From contig NZ_BNAW01000010.1 in the NCBI RefSeq assembly GCF_014654205.1, forward strand, positions 62,001-126,000: 64,000 nucleotides of DNA, given 5' to 3'. Position numbers and translations under genes: made by a program. The stretch's first letter is position 1, and the number at the start of each line of letters is the position of its first letter. The notes beneath the pieces were generated by a model. It did no database searches and had not been told where the DNA came from. It saw nothing but the letters and a program-made list of their open reading frames with translations. Source of the DNA: Amycolatopsis bullii. Lineage in GTDB: Bacteria; Actinomycetota; Actinomycetes; Mycobacteriales; Pseudonocardiaceae. Below, piece after piece: positions 21,533 through 28,961 of this stretch.

Positions 21533-21569
21533 TTTCTACCAGCCGGACTATAGTTTCTGCATAGCGGAA
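21533..21569. promoter_or_regulatory. Tandem operator-like motif between aceB and the IclR regulator
   Basis: Two copies of TTTCT-N6-CGGA begin at 21533 and 21554, exactly 21 bp (two helical turns) apart. The right copy is also a near-perfect inverted repeat, TTCTGC-ATA-GCGGAA (21555-21569). IclR proteins bind as dimers of dimers to such paired sites, and this lies in the 112-bp divergent promoter region of an IclR gene and its likely target aceB. Confidence 0.5.
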
Positions 21570-21597
21570 GCTCAACGCCGACGTAAGGAGGGCCACC

Positions 21598-22371
21598 GTG
21601 CCGGCGGAGAAGAACGGTCGCGACGGCGGCGTCCAGTCCCTGCAGCGCGCCTTCGAGCTGCTGGAACACCTCGCGGACACCGGCGGCGAGGCCAGCCTGT
21701 CCGAGCTGGCCAGCCTGTCCGGGCTGCCGATGCCGACGATCCACCGGCTCATCCGCACCCTGGTCGACCTGGGGTACGTCCGCCAGAACACCAACCGCCG
21801 GTACGCGCTCGGCGCGCGCCTGATCCGGCTGGGCGAGAACGCGAGCATGCAGTTCGGCGCGTGGGCGCGGCCGCTGCTGGCGGAGCTGGTGGAGGAGGTC
21901 GGCGAGACGGCGAACCTGGCGGTCCTGGAGCGCGACGAGGTCGTGTACGTGGCGCAGGTGCCGTCGAAGCACTCGATGCGGATGTTCACCGAGGTCGGGC
22001 GGCGGTTGCTGCCGCACGGGACGGGCGTGGGCAAGGCGATGCTCGCCCACCTGCCCTCTTCCGACGTCCGTGAGCTCCTGTCGCGGACGGGCATGCCCGC
22101 GTACACGGACCACACGTTCACCGACCCGGACGCGCTGGCGGTGGAGCTGGAGCGGATCGCTTCGCAGGGCTACGCGCTGGACGAGGCGGAGCAGGAGCTG
22201 GGCGTGCGGTGCGTGGCGGTGGCCGTGCCGGGCGCGCCGGTGCCGGCGGCGGTGTCGGTGTCGGGGCCGTCCGGACGGCTGACCGCCGAGGCGGTGGCGC
22301 ACATCGCCCCGGCGGTGCAGCGGGTGGCGGACGCGCTGGGGGCGAGCCTGTCGCAGGCCGTCACCGTCTGA
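21598..22371 (+). CDS. IclR family regulator, AllR-like
   Basis: This 257-residue protein has an N-terminal IclR winged helix (SLQRAFELLEHLADTGGEA, LSELASLSGLPMPTIHRLIR) and a C-terminal effector domain with the typical VYVAQVPSKHSMRMFTEVGR and LLPHGTGVGKAMLA. That effector segment closely resembles AllR proteins, which sense allantoin or glyoxylate. The GTG start follows AAGGAGGG. Divergence from malate synthase supports a role in the ureide/glyoxylate regulon. The AllR assignment is an inference from resemblance and context. Confidence 0.85.
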   Translation: MPAEKNGRDGGVQSLQRAFELLEHLADTGGEASLSELASLSGLPMPTIHRLIRTLVDLGYVRQNTNRRYALGARLIRLGENASMQFGAWARPLLAELVEEVGETANLAVLERDEVVYVAQVPSKHSMRMFTEVGRRLLPHGTGVGKAMLAHLPSSDVRELLSRTGMPAYTDHTFTDPDALAVELERIASQGYALDEAEQELGVRCVAVAVPGAPVPAAVSVSGPSGRLTAEAVAHIAPAVQRVADALGASLSQAVTV

Positions 22372-22375
22372 GGGC

Positions 22376-22876
22376 CTACGTCAACTCGCCGTCCAGGAGG
22401 TCCATCAGCAGCCCGTCGTGCCAGGTGCCGTCCGGGGCGCGTTCGTAGTTCCGCAGCACCCCGACCGGCCGGAAGCCCACCTTCGTGTACACCCGGATCG
22501 CCGTCTCGTTGGCCGCCGCCGGGTCGATCGTCAGCCGGTGGTGGCCCTGGGCGAACAGGTGCGCGGCGAGTGCCCGGATCGCGTCCGTGCCGAGGCCGCG
22601 GCCGTGGAAGTCCGGGTGCACCGAGATGTCGATGCCCGCGTGGCGGTACTGCGGGTCCAGCTCCTCGCAGCTCTGGATCAGGCCGACGACTTCACCGCCG
22701 GACTCGATCACGTAGACGGTGTAACCCTCTTCGACCTCGTACAGGCCTTCAGTTTCCCGATCCGGGTCGCCCCACCAGCGGGCGACCTCCGGGGTGGCGA
22801 GGATTTCGCGCACCCGGACGCGGTCGGCTGGGCCGATCGGGCGCAGGCGCACCCGATCGCCGGAAATGGCGGTCAT
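22376..22876 (-). CDS. GNAT N-acetyltransferase, AAC(6')/RimL-like
   Basis: This 166-residue acetyltransferase shows the acetyl-CoA loop VHPDFHGRGLGTDAIRAL, the preceding AGIDISV strand, and the C-terminal NETAIRVYTKVGFRPVGVLRNYE. The overall pattern, including ATPEVARWWG near the N-terminus and the LTIDPAAANETAIRVY block, resembles aminoglycoside 6'-N-acetyltransferases and related RimL-like proteins. A resistance role is possible but cannot be decided from sequence. It ends 4 bp from the convergent IclR gene. Confidence 0.82.
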   Translation of the reverse strand: MTAISGDRVRLRPIGPADRVRVREILATPEVARWWGDPDRETEGLYEVEEGYTVYVIESGGEVVGLIQSCEELDPQYRHAGIDISVHPDFHGRGLGTDAIRALAAHLFAQGHHRLTIDPAAANETAIRVYTKVGFRPVGVLRNYERAPDGTWHDGLLMDLLDGELT

Positions 22877-23011
22877 GCTGGTCCTCTCTCGTAGCGAACG
22901 ACGGCTTCGGGGCGTCTTCCACGAGGAGGGGCACGCGGGCGTCAACCGGGCATGCCCGGATTCTGCGCTCGCGTCGCCGCCGCCGTCACCCGAATATCGC
23001 GGGAGGACCGC

Positions 23012-23482
23012 ATGGACCCGCACACCGGAGCCCTGGCCTGGCTCGCCCAGTGCGCCGCTTCGAACCTCCTGGACCGGCTCGTCGACCGCGCGCTCGACGG
23101 ACCCGCCGCACCGCCGGCCTGGCCACGCCCGGCCAAGACCCCGGCCGGGACGGTCGAGATTAGCGTCCGCCACCACCTCGCCGCGAAGGCCCGGACGCCG
23201 GTGATCATCACGCTCCAGGAGGACGGCAGCCGGACGGGCACGGCGTTCCCGGCGGTCCTCGGCCACACCGCCCGCATCGCCCTCCCGGGCGGCCGCTACT
23301 TCGGCGCGGCGATGGTGGTCGACCCGGCCCGCCGGACCCTGCAGGGCATCGGCTGGTCCCATCTCACGATCGCGGCCCGGCGGACGTCCCCGTGCCTGAT
23401 CCCGGTCAACCGCCCGTCGGCGCCGGTGATCCTCCAGCTGGGGCTGCGGAAGGCGGACGGAACCCCGCTCTTCCGCATTTAG
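23012..23482 (+). CDS. Hypothetical protein
   Basis: This 156-residue protein begins MDPHTGALAWLAQCAASNLLD after a GGGAGGA ribosome-binding site. It has no signal peptide or TM helix. Its middle, GTVEISVRHHLAAKARTPVI, and the following Gly-rich region look like a small beta-rich domain. I do not recognise the family. The next segment of DNA (23512-23820) encodes pieces that align with this protein in different frames, suggesting a decayed tandem relative. Confidence 0.6.
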   Translation: MDPHTGALAWLAQCAASNLLDRLVDRALDGPAAPPAWPRPAKTPAGTVEISVRHHLAAKARTPVIITLQEDGSRTGTAFPAVLGHTARIALPGGRYFGAAMVVDPARRTLQGIGWSHLTIAARRTSPCLIPVNRPSAPVILQLGLRKADGTPLFRI

Positions 23483-23511
23483 CCGGCCCACCCGGTGTCG
23501 AGGGGAGAGCA

Positions 23512-23820
23512 GTGGTTGAACCGATCACCGGATCGCTCATCCGGCTCGGCCAGACCGGGCAGCCGATCACCCAGTCCAGGAGTGCGTCCACGAAGGCGCC
23601 CGGCTCGAACGGCGCCAGGTCGTTCGGCCACCGGCGGCCCCGCCGCGGCGGCACCGGCTCGGCGACGTCACCAGCGACCTCGACATCACCGTGCGCGCCC
23701 CGCTCGCCGGACGGCGGGCGGTGCTGGTGGCGTTTCAGCCTGTGCCGCGCCAAGGCGAGCGGACCGCGGGCGTGCCCGTGCCGATGAAGCTCGGCGAGCT
23801 GGAAAGGGCTCTGCATGGCC
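23512..23820 (+). pseudogene. Decayed relative of the preceding hypothetical gene, interrupted by an ftsY-tail copy
   Basis: A GTG with a good AGGGGAG ribosome-binding site opens VEPITGSLIRLGQ, which aligns with MDPHTGALAWLAQ of the gene at 23012. About 14 codons in, the DNA becomes a copy of the ftsY 3' end (23554-23629), after which the original frame is Ser/Arg/Pro-rich noise to a stop at 23787. Another frame downstream reads SDLDITVRAPLAGRRAVLVAF, which aligns with VEISVRHHLAAKARTPVIITL of the intact gene. I therefore read one ancestral gene broken by the insertion. The alignment was done by eye. Confidence 0.45.
23554..23629. repeat. Direct repeat, copy 1 (duplicated ftsY 3' end)
   Basis: This 76-bp segment matches 23866-23941 at about 70 of 76 positions. 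Copy 2 is the native last 59 bp of ftsY plus 17 bp of its downstream flank, so copy 1 is the transplanted one. The two lie 312 bp apart in the same orientation. Confidence 0.85.
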
Positions 23821-23886
23821 CACCAGAACTCTCTGCATCTCGGCGCGACGGTCTACGACTGGAGCACCGGGCAGCCGATCACCTAG
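23815..23886 (+). CDS. Possible 23-residue peptide
   Basis: An ATG preceded by GGAAAGGG opens a 23-codon frame (MAHQNSLHLGATVYDWSTGQ, then PIT) that stops at 23884-23886, overlapping the ftsY stop on the other strand. The ending TGQPIT recurs in the pseudogene at 23512 because both are encoded by the direct repeat. It may be the tail of the decayed gene and not a real peptide. Confidence 0.2.
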   Translation: MAHQNSLHLGATVYDWSTGQPIT

Positions 23887-23941
23887 CCCAGCAGCGCGTC
23901 CACGAAGGCGCCCGGCTCGAACGGCGCCAGGTCGTCCGGTC
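23866..23941. repeat. Direct repeat, copy 2 (native ftsY 3' end)
   Basis: This copy holds the final codons of ftsY (minus strand, PFEPGAFVDALLG) and 17 bp beyond its stop. It is the likely donor of the copy at 23554. Confidence 0.85.
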
Positions 23942-25166
23942 CCTCGCCGAGGCCGACCAGCTTCACCGGGACCCCCAGCTCCTTCTGGACCTGGAACACG
24001 ATGCCGCCCTTGGCTGTCCCGTCCAGCTTCGTCAGGACGATCCCCGTCACGTCGATGACCTCGGCGAACACCCGGGCCTGCATGAGCCCGTTCTGGCCCG
24101 TGGTCGCGTCCAGGACCAGCAGGACCTCGTCGACCTTCGCCTGCTTCTCCACGACGCGCTTGACCTTGCCCAGCTCGTCCATCAGGCCGGTCTTCGTGTG
24201 CAGCCGGCCCGCCGTGTCGACCAGGACCGCGTCGACGCCGGTGTCCACGCCGCGCTTGACCGCGTCGAACGCCACCGCCGCCGGGTCCGCGCCTTCCTTG
24301 CCGCGGACGACCTCCGCGCCCACGCGTTCGGCCCACGTCTGCAGCTGGTCGGCCGCCGCCGCGCGGAACGTGTCCGCCGCGCCCAGCAACACCGTGCCGC
24401 CCTGGGCGACCAGGACGCGGGCGAGCTTGCCCGTGGTCGTCGTCTTGCCCGTGCCGTTGACCCCCGCCACCAGCACCACCGCGGGCTGCTTCTTGCCGTC
24501 GACGGTGTGCGGCAGCGCCCGCACCGCCCGGTGGCCGTCGGTGGACAGCTGGGCGGTCAGCACCTCGTGCAGCACTTCGCGCGCCTCGGCCGACGAGCGC
24601 ACCGCGCGCCGGGAGAGCTCGTCGCGCAGGCGCTCGACGATCTGGTTCGTCGTGGCCGCGCCCAGGTCGGCCATCAGGAGCGTGTCCTCGACGTCCTGCC
24701 AGGAGTCCTCGTCGAGGTCACCCGCGCCGAGCAGGCCCAGCAGGCTCGTGCCGAACATCGAGCGCGACTTCGTCAGGCGGCCGCGCAGCCGCTCCAGGCG
24801 GCCCGCCGCCGGGTCGATCGCCTCGGCGACCGGGGTCGGTTCGACGACCTCGGCCTCCGGCAGCTTGACGTCGCGGACCGTGCGCTGCGCCGAGTCGCGC
24901 GGGACCGCCGCGTCGTCGCCGACCGCGGGCTGGCCGTCGGTCTCCGGCCGTTCCTCGACCGGATGCTCGACTTCCGGAGCCGTGCCGCCGGGCGCGAGGG
25001 CGATGCCCCCGCTGGCCGCGTACGAGCCGCCCTTCGGTTTCTCCTCGACCTCACGCCGGCTGTCGAGGGTGATCCGCCGCCTGCGTGCGATCAGCAGGCC
25101 GGTCACCAGCAGGGCGACCAGGACGACGACGGCGACGACTACGAACAGGAACCAGGTGCTCGACAC
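23883..25166 (-). CDS. ftsY: Signal recognition particle receptor FtsY
   Basis: This 427-residue SRP GTPase receives the SRP-ribosome complex at the membrane. Residues 1-28 include a TM-like segment (FLFVVVAVVVLVALLVTGLL), as in other actinobacterial FtsY proteins. An acidic Pro-rich A domain follows, then the NG domain: G1 GVNGTGKTTTTGKLA, G3 DTAGRLHTKTG and G4 TKLDGTAKGG, with the ADTFRAAAADQL insertion-box signature. It ends in the amphipathic PFEPGAFVDALLG. Linkage to smc about 4 kb away is typical for actinomycetes, although the anmK block intervenes. Confidence 0.97.
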   Translation of the reverse strand: MSSTWFLFVVVAVVVLVALLVTGLLIARRRRITLDSRREVEEKPKGGSYAASGGIALAPGGTAPEVEHPVEERPETDGQPAVGDDAAVPRDSAQRTVRDVKLPEAEVVEPTPVAEAIDPAAGRLERLRGRLTKSRSMFGTSLLGLLGAGDLDEDSWQDVEDTLLMADLGAATTNQIVERLRDELSRRAVRSSAEAREVLHEVLTAQLSTDGHRAVRALPHTVDGKKQPAVVLVAGVNGTGKTTTTGKLARVLVAQGGTVLLGAADTFRAAAADQLQTWAERVGAEVVRGKEGADPAAVAFDAVKRGVDTGVDAVLVDTAGRLHTKTGLMDELGKVKRVVEKQAKVDEVLLVLDATTGQNGLMQARVFAEVIDVTGIVLTKLDGTAKGGIVFQVQKELGVPVKLVGLGEGPDDLAPFEPGAFVDALLG

Positions 25167-25305
25167 GCGCCCATCCTTTCATCCGCCCTCCCCCGCGCCG
25201 GACACCCCGTCCGCACAGGCAATTCGTCACCACCTTGGTCGCAATTGGGCCAAGACTTCACCAAGTGGGTTGCGTCACACCGGAGGCTCCACTAAACCCC
25301 TCCGG

Positions 25306-26511
25306 ATGGGGAAAAAAGGCAGCCACGGCTTCCGGGTGATCGGCCTGCTCTCGGGCACGTCGCTCGACGGGATCGACGTGGCCGCCGCCGACCTGCACGC
25401 CGAGGACGGCACCGTCGTGCTGACGCCGCTGGGCGAGCTCGAGGTCCCCTACCCCGACCCGCTGCGGGAAGCCCTGCTCGCCGCGTTGCCGCCCAACCCG
25501 TGCACCGCCGGTGAGCTGACGCGGCTCGACACCGGCGTCGGGCAGGCGTTCGCCGACGCGGCTCAGCGCGGCGTCGACGAGCTGGCCGGCCACGCGGACC
25601 TGGTCGCTTCGCTGGGCCAGACGGTGTTCCACTGGGTCGAGGACGGGCACGTCCGCGGCACCCTCCAGCTCGGCCAGCCCGCCTGGATCGCCGAACGCAC
25701 CGGGCTGCCGGTCTGCGCCGACCTGCGGGCCCGCGACGTCGCCGCGGGCGGCCACGGCGCGCCCCTGGCGAGCACGCTCGACCGGCTGTGGCTGCGCGGG
25801 CTCGCGGAGGACACCGAACGGCCGGTCGCCGCGCTGAACCTCGGCGGCATCGCGAACATCACCGTCGTCGCCGAAGGCGAGCCGGTGATCGCCTACGACA
25901 CCGGGCCCGCCAACGCCCTGCTCGACCTCGCGGCCCACCGCGTTTCGGGGCAGCGCAGCGACGTCGACGGCCGGCTCGCCCTCGGCGGGTCGGTGCGCGC
26001 CGACCTGCTCGGCCGGCTGCTGGCCGACCCGTACTTCGCCGCCGCGCCGCCGAAGTCCACCGGCAAGGAGCACTTCAACGGGGACTACCTCGACCGCGCG
26101 CTGACCGGCCTCGACACGGTCGAACCCGCGGACCTGCTCGCGACGCTGACCGAACTCACCGCCGTCACCGTCGCTGAGCAGTGCCGCCGCCACGGCGTCA
26201 CCACGGTCATCGCCTCGGGTGGCGGCGTGGCGAACCCGGCGCTGATGGCCGCGCTGGTCCGCGCCCTGCCCTCGGCGGTGGTCAAGACCAGTGACGACCT
26301 CGGCCTGCCCGGCGCCGGCAAGGAGGCGTACCTCACCGCGCTGCTCGGCTGGCTCACCTGGTGCGGCGTGCCCGGTACCGTGCCGTCGGCGACCGGCGCC
26401 CGCGGGCCGCGCGTGCTCGGCGCGCTGATCCCGGGCGACGGGCCCTTGATCCTTCCCGCCCCGCTGGGGGGCACCGTGACGCGGTTGCGAGTCGCGGAGA
26501 AGCTCGGATGA
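25306..26511 (+). CDS. anmK: Anhydro-N-acetylmuramic acid kinase
   Basis: This 401-residue kinase phosphorylates and opens 1,6-anhydro-N-acetylmuramic acid from cell-wall turnover to MurNAc-6-phosphate. Family marks are GLLSGTSLDGIDVAAADLH at the N-terminus (ATP and sugar binding), LNLGGIANIT, YDTGPANALLD, the NGDYLDRAL segment and ASGGGVANPALMAAL. The ATG at 25306 is the farthest upstream plausible start; a GTG ten codons inside (VIGLLSGTS) is an alternative. It is followed after 15 bp by a sodium:solute symporter gene in the same direction. Confidence 0.93.
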   Translation: MGKKGSHGFRVIGLLSGTSLDGIDVAAADLHAEDGTVVLTPLGELEVPYPDPLREALLAALPPNPCTAGELTRLDTGVGQAFADAAQRGVDELAGHADLVASLGQTVFHWVEDGHVRGTLQLGQPAWIAERTGLPVCADLRARDVAAGGHGAPLASTLDRLWLRGLAEDTERPVAALNLGGIANITVVAEGEPVIAYDTGPANALLDLAAHRVSGQRSDVDGRLALGGSVRADLLGRLLADPYFAAAPPKSTGKEHFNGDYLDRALTGLDTVEPADLLATLTELTAVTVAEQCRRHGVTTVIASGGGVANPALMAALVRALPSAVVKTSDDLGLPGAGKEAYLTALLGWLTWCGVPGTVPSATGARGPRVLGALIPGDGPLILPAPLGGTVTRLRVAEKLG

Positions 26512-26526
26512 CGGTAGGAGTGATCC

Positions 26527-28092
26527 ATGCGCGGTGTTGACCTCGCCATCATCGTGGTCTACCTGGCGGCGATGCCGCTGATCGGCGTGCTCGTCGGCCG
26601 GAGGCAACGGTCGGCGGCCGACTACTTCGTCGGCGAGCGCAGCCTCCCGTGGGGGGCGGTGATGCTGTCCGTGGTGGCCACGGAAACCTCGACGCTCACC
26701 GTGATCAGCACGCCCGGGCTGGTCTTCGGCAACGCGTTCCTGTTCCTGCAGCTGGCCGTCGGCTACATCATCGGCCGGACGATCGCCGCGTTCGTCCTGC
26801 TGCCGCGGTACTTCCGGGGCAATCTCGTGAGCGCGTACGCGTTCCTCGGGAAGCGGTTCGGCTCCGGGCTGCAGGGCACCGCGTCGGTGACGTTCGTGAT
26901 CACGCGGCTGCTCGCCGAGGGCGTGCGCCTGTTCGCCGGCGCGATCCCGATCAAGGTGATCCTCGGCCACTACGGCATCCACCTGGACTACTGGGTGATC
27001 GTCGTCATCCTCACCGCGCTGACGCTGGTCTACGCCTACATCGGCGGGATCAAGGCGGTCGTCTGGGTCGACGTCATCCAGCTGTCGCTGTACCTCGGCG
27101 GGGCCGCGGTGGCCGCGATCGTGCTGCTGAACAAGCTGCCCGCCGACTGGGCGTCGCAGGCGTCCGCGGACGGCAAGTTCATGCTCGTCGACTTCACGAA
27201 GAACCTGCTGACCAGCCCGTACGCCTTCGTCACGGCGGTGCTCGGCGGCGCGGCGCTGTCGATGGCCTCGCACGGCGCCGACCAGCTGATCGCGCAGCGG
27301 CTGCTGGCCACGCGCAGCCTGCGCGACGGCCAGAAGGCGCTCATCGGCAGCGGCATCATCGTCACCATCCAGTTCGCGTTGTTCCTGCTGGTGGGCGCGA
27401 TGCTGTGGGTGTTCAACGGGCGCAAGTCCGTGGCGCAGCTGGGGCTGCAGAGCCCGGACGACGTGTTCTCGCGGTTCATCATCGACGACCTGCCGGTCGG
27501 CGTGTCCGGCCTGCTCATCGCCGGGGTGCTCGCCTCTACCATGGGCGCGCTGGCTTCGGCGCTCAACGCGCTGTCGACGTCCACCGTGGCCGACCTCTAC
27601 CAGCGGTTCACCCACCGCTCCCCGGAGGACTCGAAGCTGCTGCGGCACGGTCGCATGTGGACACTGATCTGGGCCGTCGTGTTCGCCGTGTTCGCCTCGC
27701 TGTTCTCCACCACGAAGAACTCGGTGATCGAGCTCGGCCTGGCCATCACCGGCTACACCTACGGCGCGCTGCTCGGGTCGTTCCTGCTCGGCCTGCTGAT
27801 CAAGAAGGCGCGGCAGGTGGACGCGATCATCGCGTTCGTCGTCACCGTCGTGGTGATGGCGTTCGTCATCCTCGGGGTCAAGTTCAACGCGAAGACCGGC
27901 GGCCTGATCGGCGTCGACTTCAGCAAGGCGGCCGGGGACAAGGTGGCGCTCGCCTACCCGTGGTACACGCTGATGGGCGTGGTCATCACGCTGGTGGTGG
28001 GCGGCTTGCTGGCGCTGCGGCACCGCACGCCGGACCCGAAGGCGGCCGAGGCCGAAGCCGTCGGCGAAACCGCGGAGGTCCCCGCCGCCTGA
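26527..28092 (+). CDS. Sodium:solute symporter (SSS family)
   Basis: This 521-residue transporter has about 13 hydrophobic segments. SSS signatures are near the N-terminus (RRQRSAADYFVGERSLPWGA, ATETSTLTVISTPGLVF), in TM5-6 (YIGGIKAVVWVDVIQ) and at SMASHGADQLIAQRLLATRS. It shares a probable operon with anmK (15-bp gap, AGGAGTG ribosome-binding site), so uptake of an amino sugar such as anhydro-MurNAc, or of a sialic-acid-like compound, is a reasonable inference; the substrate is not readable from sequence. A strong hairpin follows. Confidence 0.9.
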   Translation: MRGVDLAIIVVYLAAMPLIGVLVGRRQRSAADYFVGERSLPWGAVMLSVVATETSTLTVISTPGLVFGNAFLFLQLAVGYIIGRTIAAFVLLPRYFRGNLVSAYAFLGKRFGSGLQGTASVTFVITRLLAEGVRLFAGAIPIKVILGHYGIHLDYWVIVVILTALTLVYAYIGGIKAVVWVDVIQLSLYLGGAAVAAIVLLNKLPADWASQASADGKFMLVDFTKNLLTSPYAFVTAVLGGAALSMASHGADQLIAQRLLATRSLRDGQKALIGSGIIVTIQFALFLLVGAMLWVFNGRKSVAQLGLQSPDDVFSRFIIDDLPVGVSGLLIAGVLASTMGALASALNALSTSTVADLYQRFTHRSPEDSKLLRHGRMWTLIWAVVFAVFASLFSTTKNSVIELGLAITGYTYGALLGSFLLGLLIKKARQVDAIIAFVVTVVVMAFVILGVKFNAKTGGLIGVDFSKAAGDKVALAYPWYTLMGVVITLVVGGLLALRHRTPDPKAAEAEAVGETAEVPAA

Positions 28093-28110
28093 TCCTTCTG
28101 AACCGTTTCC

Positions 28111-28144
28111 GGCGGGCTCCCGTGTCGATGGTCGGGAGCCCGCC
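28111..28144 (+). terminator. Hairpin terminator after the anmK-symporter operon
   Basis: A perfect 12-bp stem (GGCGGGCTCCCG / CGGGAGCCCGCC) with a 10-base loop starts 19 bp after the symporter stop. There is no T-tract, which is common for actinomycete terminators. Confidence 0.75.
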
Positions 28145-28178
28145 GAGAAGCGGCGGGAGGACTTCGAAGGTGGATTCC

Positions 28179-28679
28179 ATGAAGCGGATGACGGTGGCGC
28201 TCGCGATCGGCGCCCTCCTGGTCGGCGGCGCGGCGACGGCTTCGGCCACCCCGGCGGCTTCGCAGGTGCCGGACGCGATCAAGGTCCCGGCGGGCAACCG
28301 GCCGGTGGCCACCTACCCGGCCGAGGGTGTGCAGATCTACGGCTGCACGAACGGCGCGTGGGCGCTGATCCAGCCCGCCGCGGTCCTGTCGAAGCACGGA
28401 AAACCGGTGGCGCTGCACAGCAAGGGCCCGGTCTGGACGTCCACCGTGGACGGCAGCACGGTCGGCGCGGCCGCGGCGGCCAACTCGCCGCGGCCGGACG
28501 CGATCCCGGAGCTGCTGCTCAAGGCGAACCTCAACACCGGCGACGGGATCTTCGCCCACGTGACCTACATCCAGCGCCTGAACACCCGCGGCGGCGTGGC
28601 CCCGGCCGGGACGTGCACGGACGGCGCCCAGACCGCGGTGCGCTACTCGGCCGACTACGCCTTCTGGGTCGCCGGATAA
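28179..28679 (+). CDS. Secreted DUF3455 protein
   Basis: This 166-residue protein has a clear signal peptide (MKRMTVALAIGALLVGG, cleavage near ATASA). The mature part shows the DUF3455 pattern: VPAGNRPVATYPAEGVQIYGC, WALIQPAAVL, GPVWTSTVDGSTV and the end YIQRLNTRGGVAP...TCTDGAQTAVRYSADYAFW. Two cysteines probably form a disulfide. The role of the family is unknown. A GTG 9 bp upstream (28170), better spaced to GGGAGG, is an alternative start. Confidence 0.87.
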   Translation: MKRMTVALAIGALLVGGAATASATPAASQVPDAIKVPAGNRPVATYPAEGVQIYGCTNGAWALIQPAAVLSKHGKPVALHSKGPVWTSTVDGSTVGAAAAANSPRPDAIPELLLKANLNTGDGIFAHVTYIQRLNTRGGVAPAGTCTDGAQTAVRYSADYAFWVAG

Positions 28680-28733
28680 GCGGATGTGCCGCTCTCCCCG
28701 CTCCCGTACGCTGGGCGCGGGGAGAGGGGTCAC

Positions 28734-28961
28734 ATGGGGTTCTTCATCGGGCTCGGCGCGGTGCTCGCCGTCGTCCTCGTCATCGCGCTGATCATGGACC
28801 GGTCCGACCGCAAGCGCGGCGTCAAGCGGGGCATGCTCACGCCGCGCGGGCGCCGTCCGCGGATCGGCGACGCCACCCACATCGGCAACGACCTCCGGCA
28901 CTACGAACCGCGGGTGCGCGGCGAAGACCGCCCCGCACCGCGCGAAGACGAAGTCAGCTGA
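28734..28961 (+). CDS. Small single-TM protein
   Basis: This 75-residue protein starts MGFFIGLGAVLAVVLVIALI (one TM helix, residues 2-21) followed by a basic cytoplasmic tail (DRSDRKRGVKRGMLTPRGRR) and an acidic end. A GAGAGGGG ribosome-binding site precedes the ATG. The last 8 bp overlap the convergent smc 3' end. Function unknown. Confidence 0.7.
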   Translation: MGFFIGLGAVLAVVLVIALIMDRSDRKRGVKRGMLTPRGRRPRIGDATHIGNDLRHYEPRVRGEDRPAPREDEVS

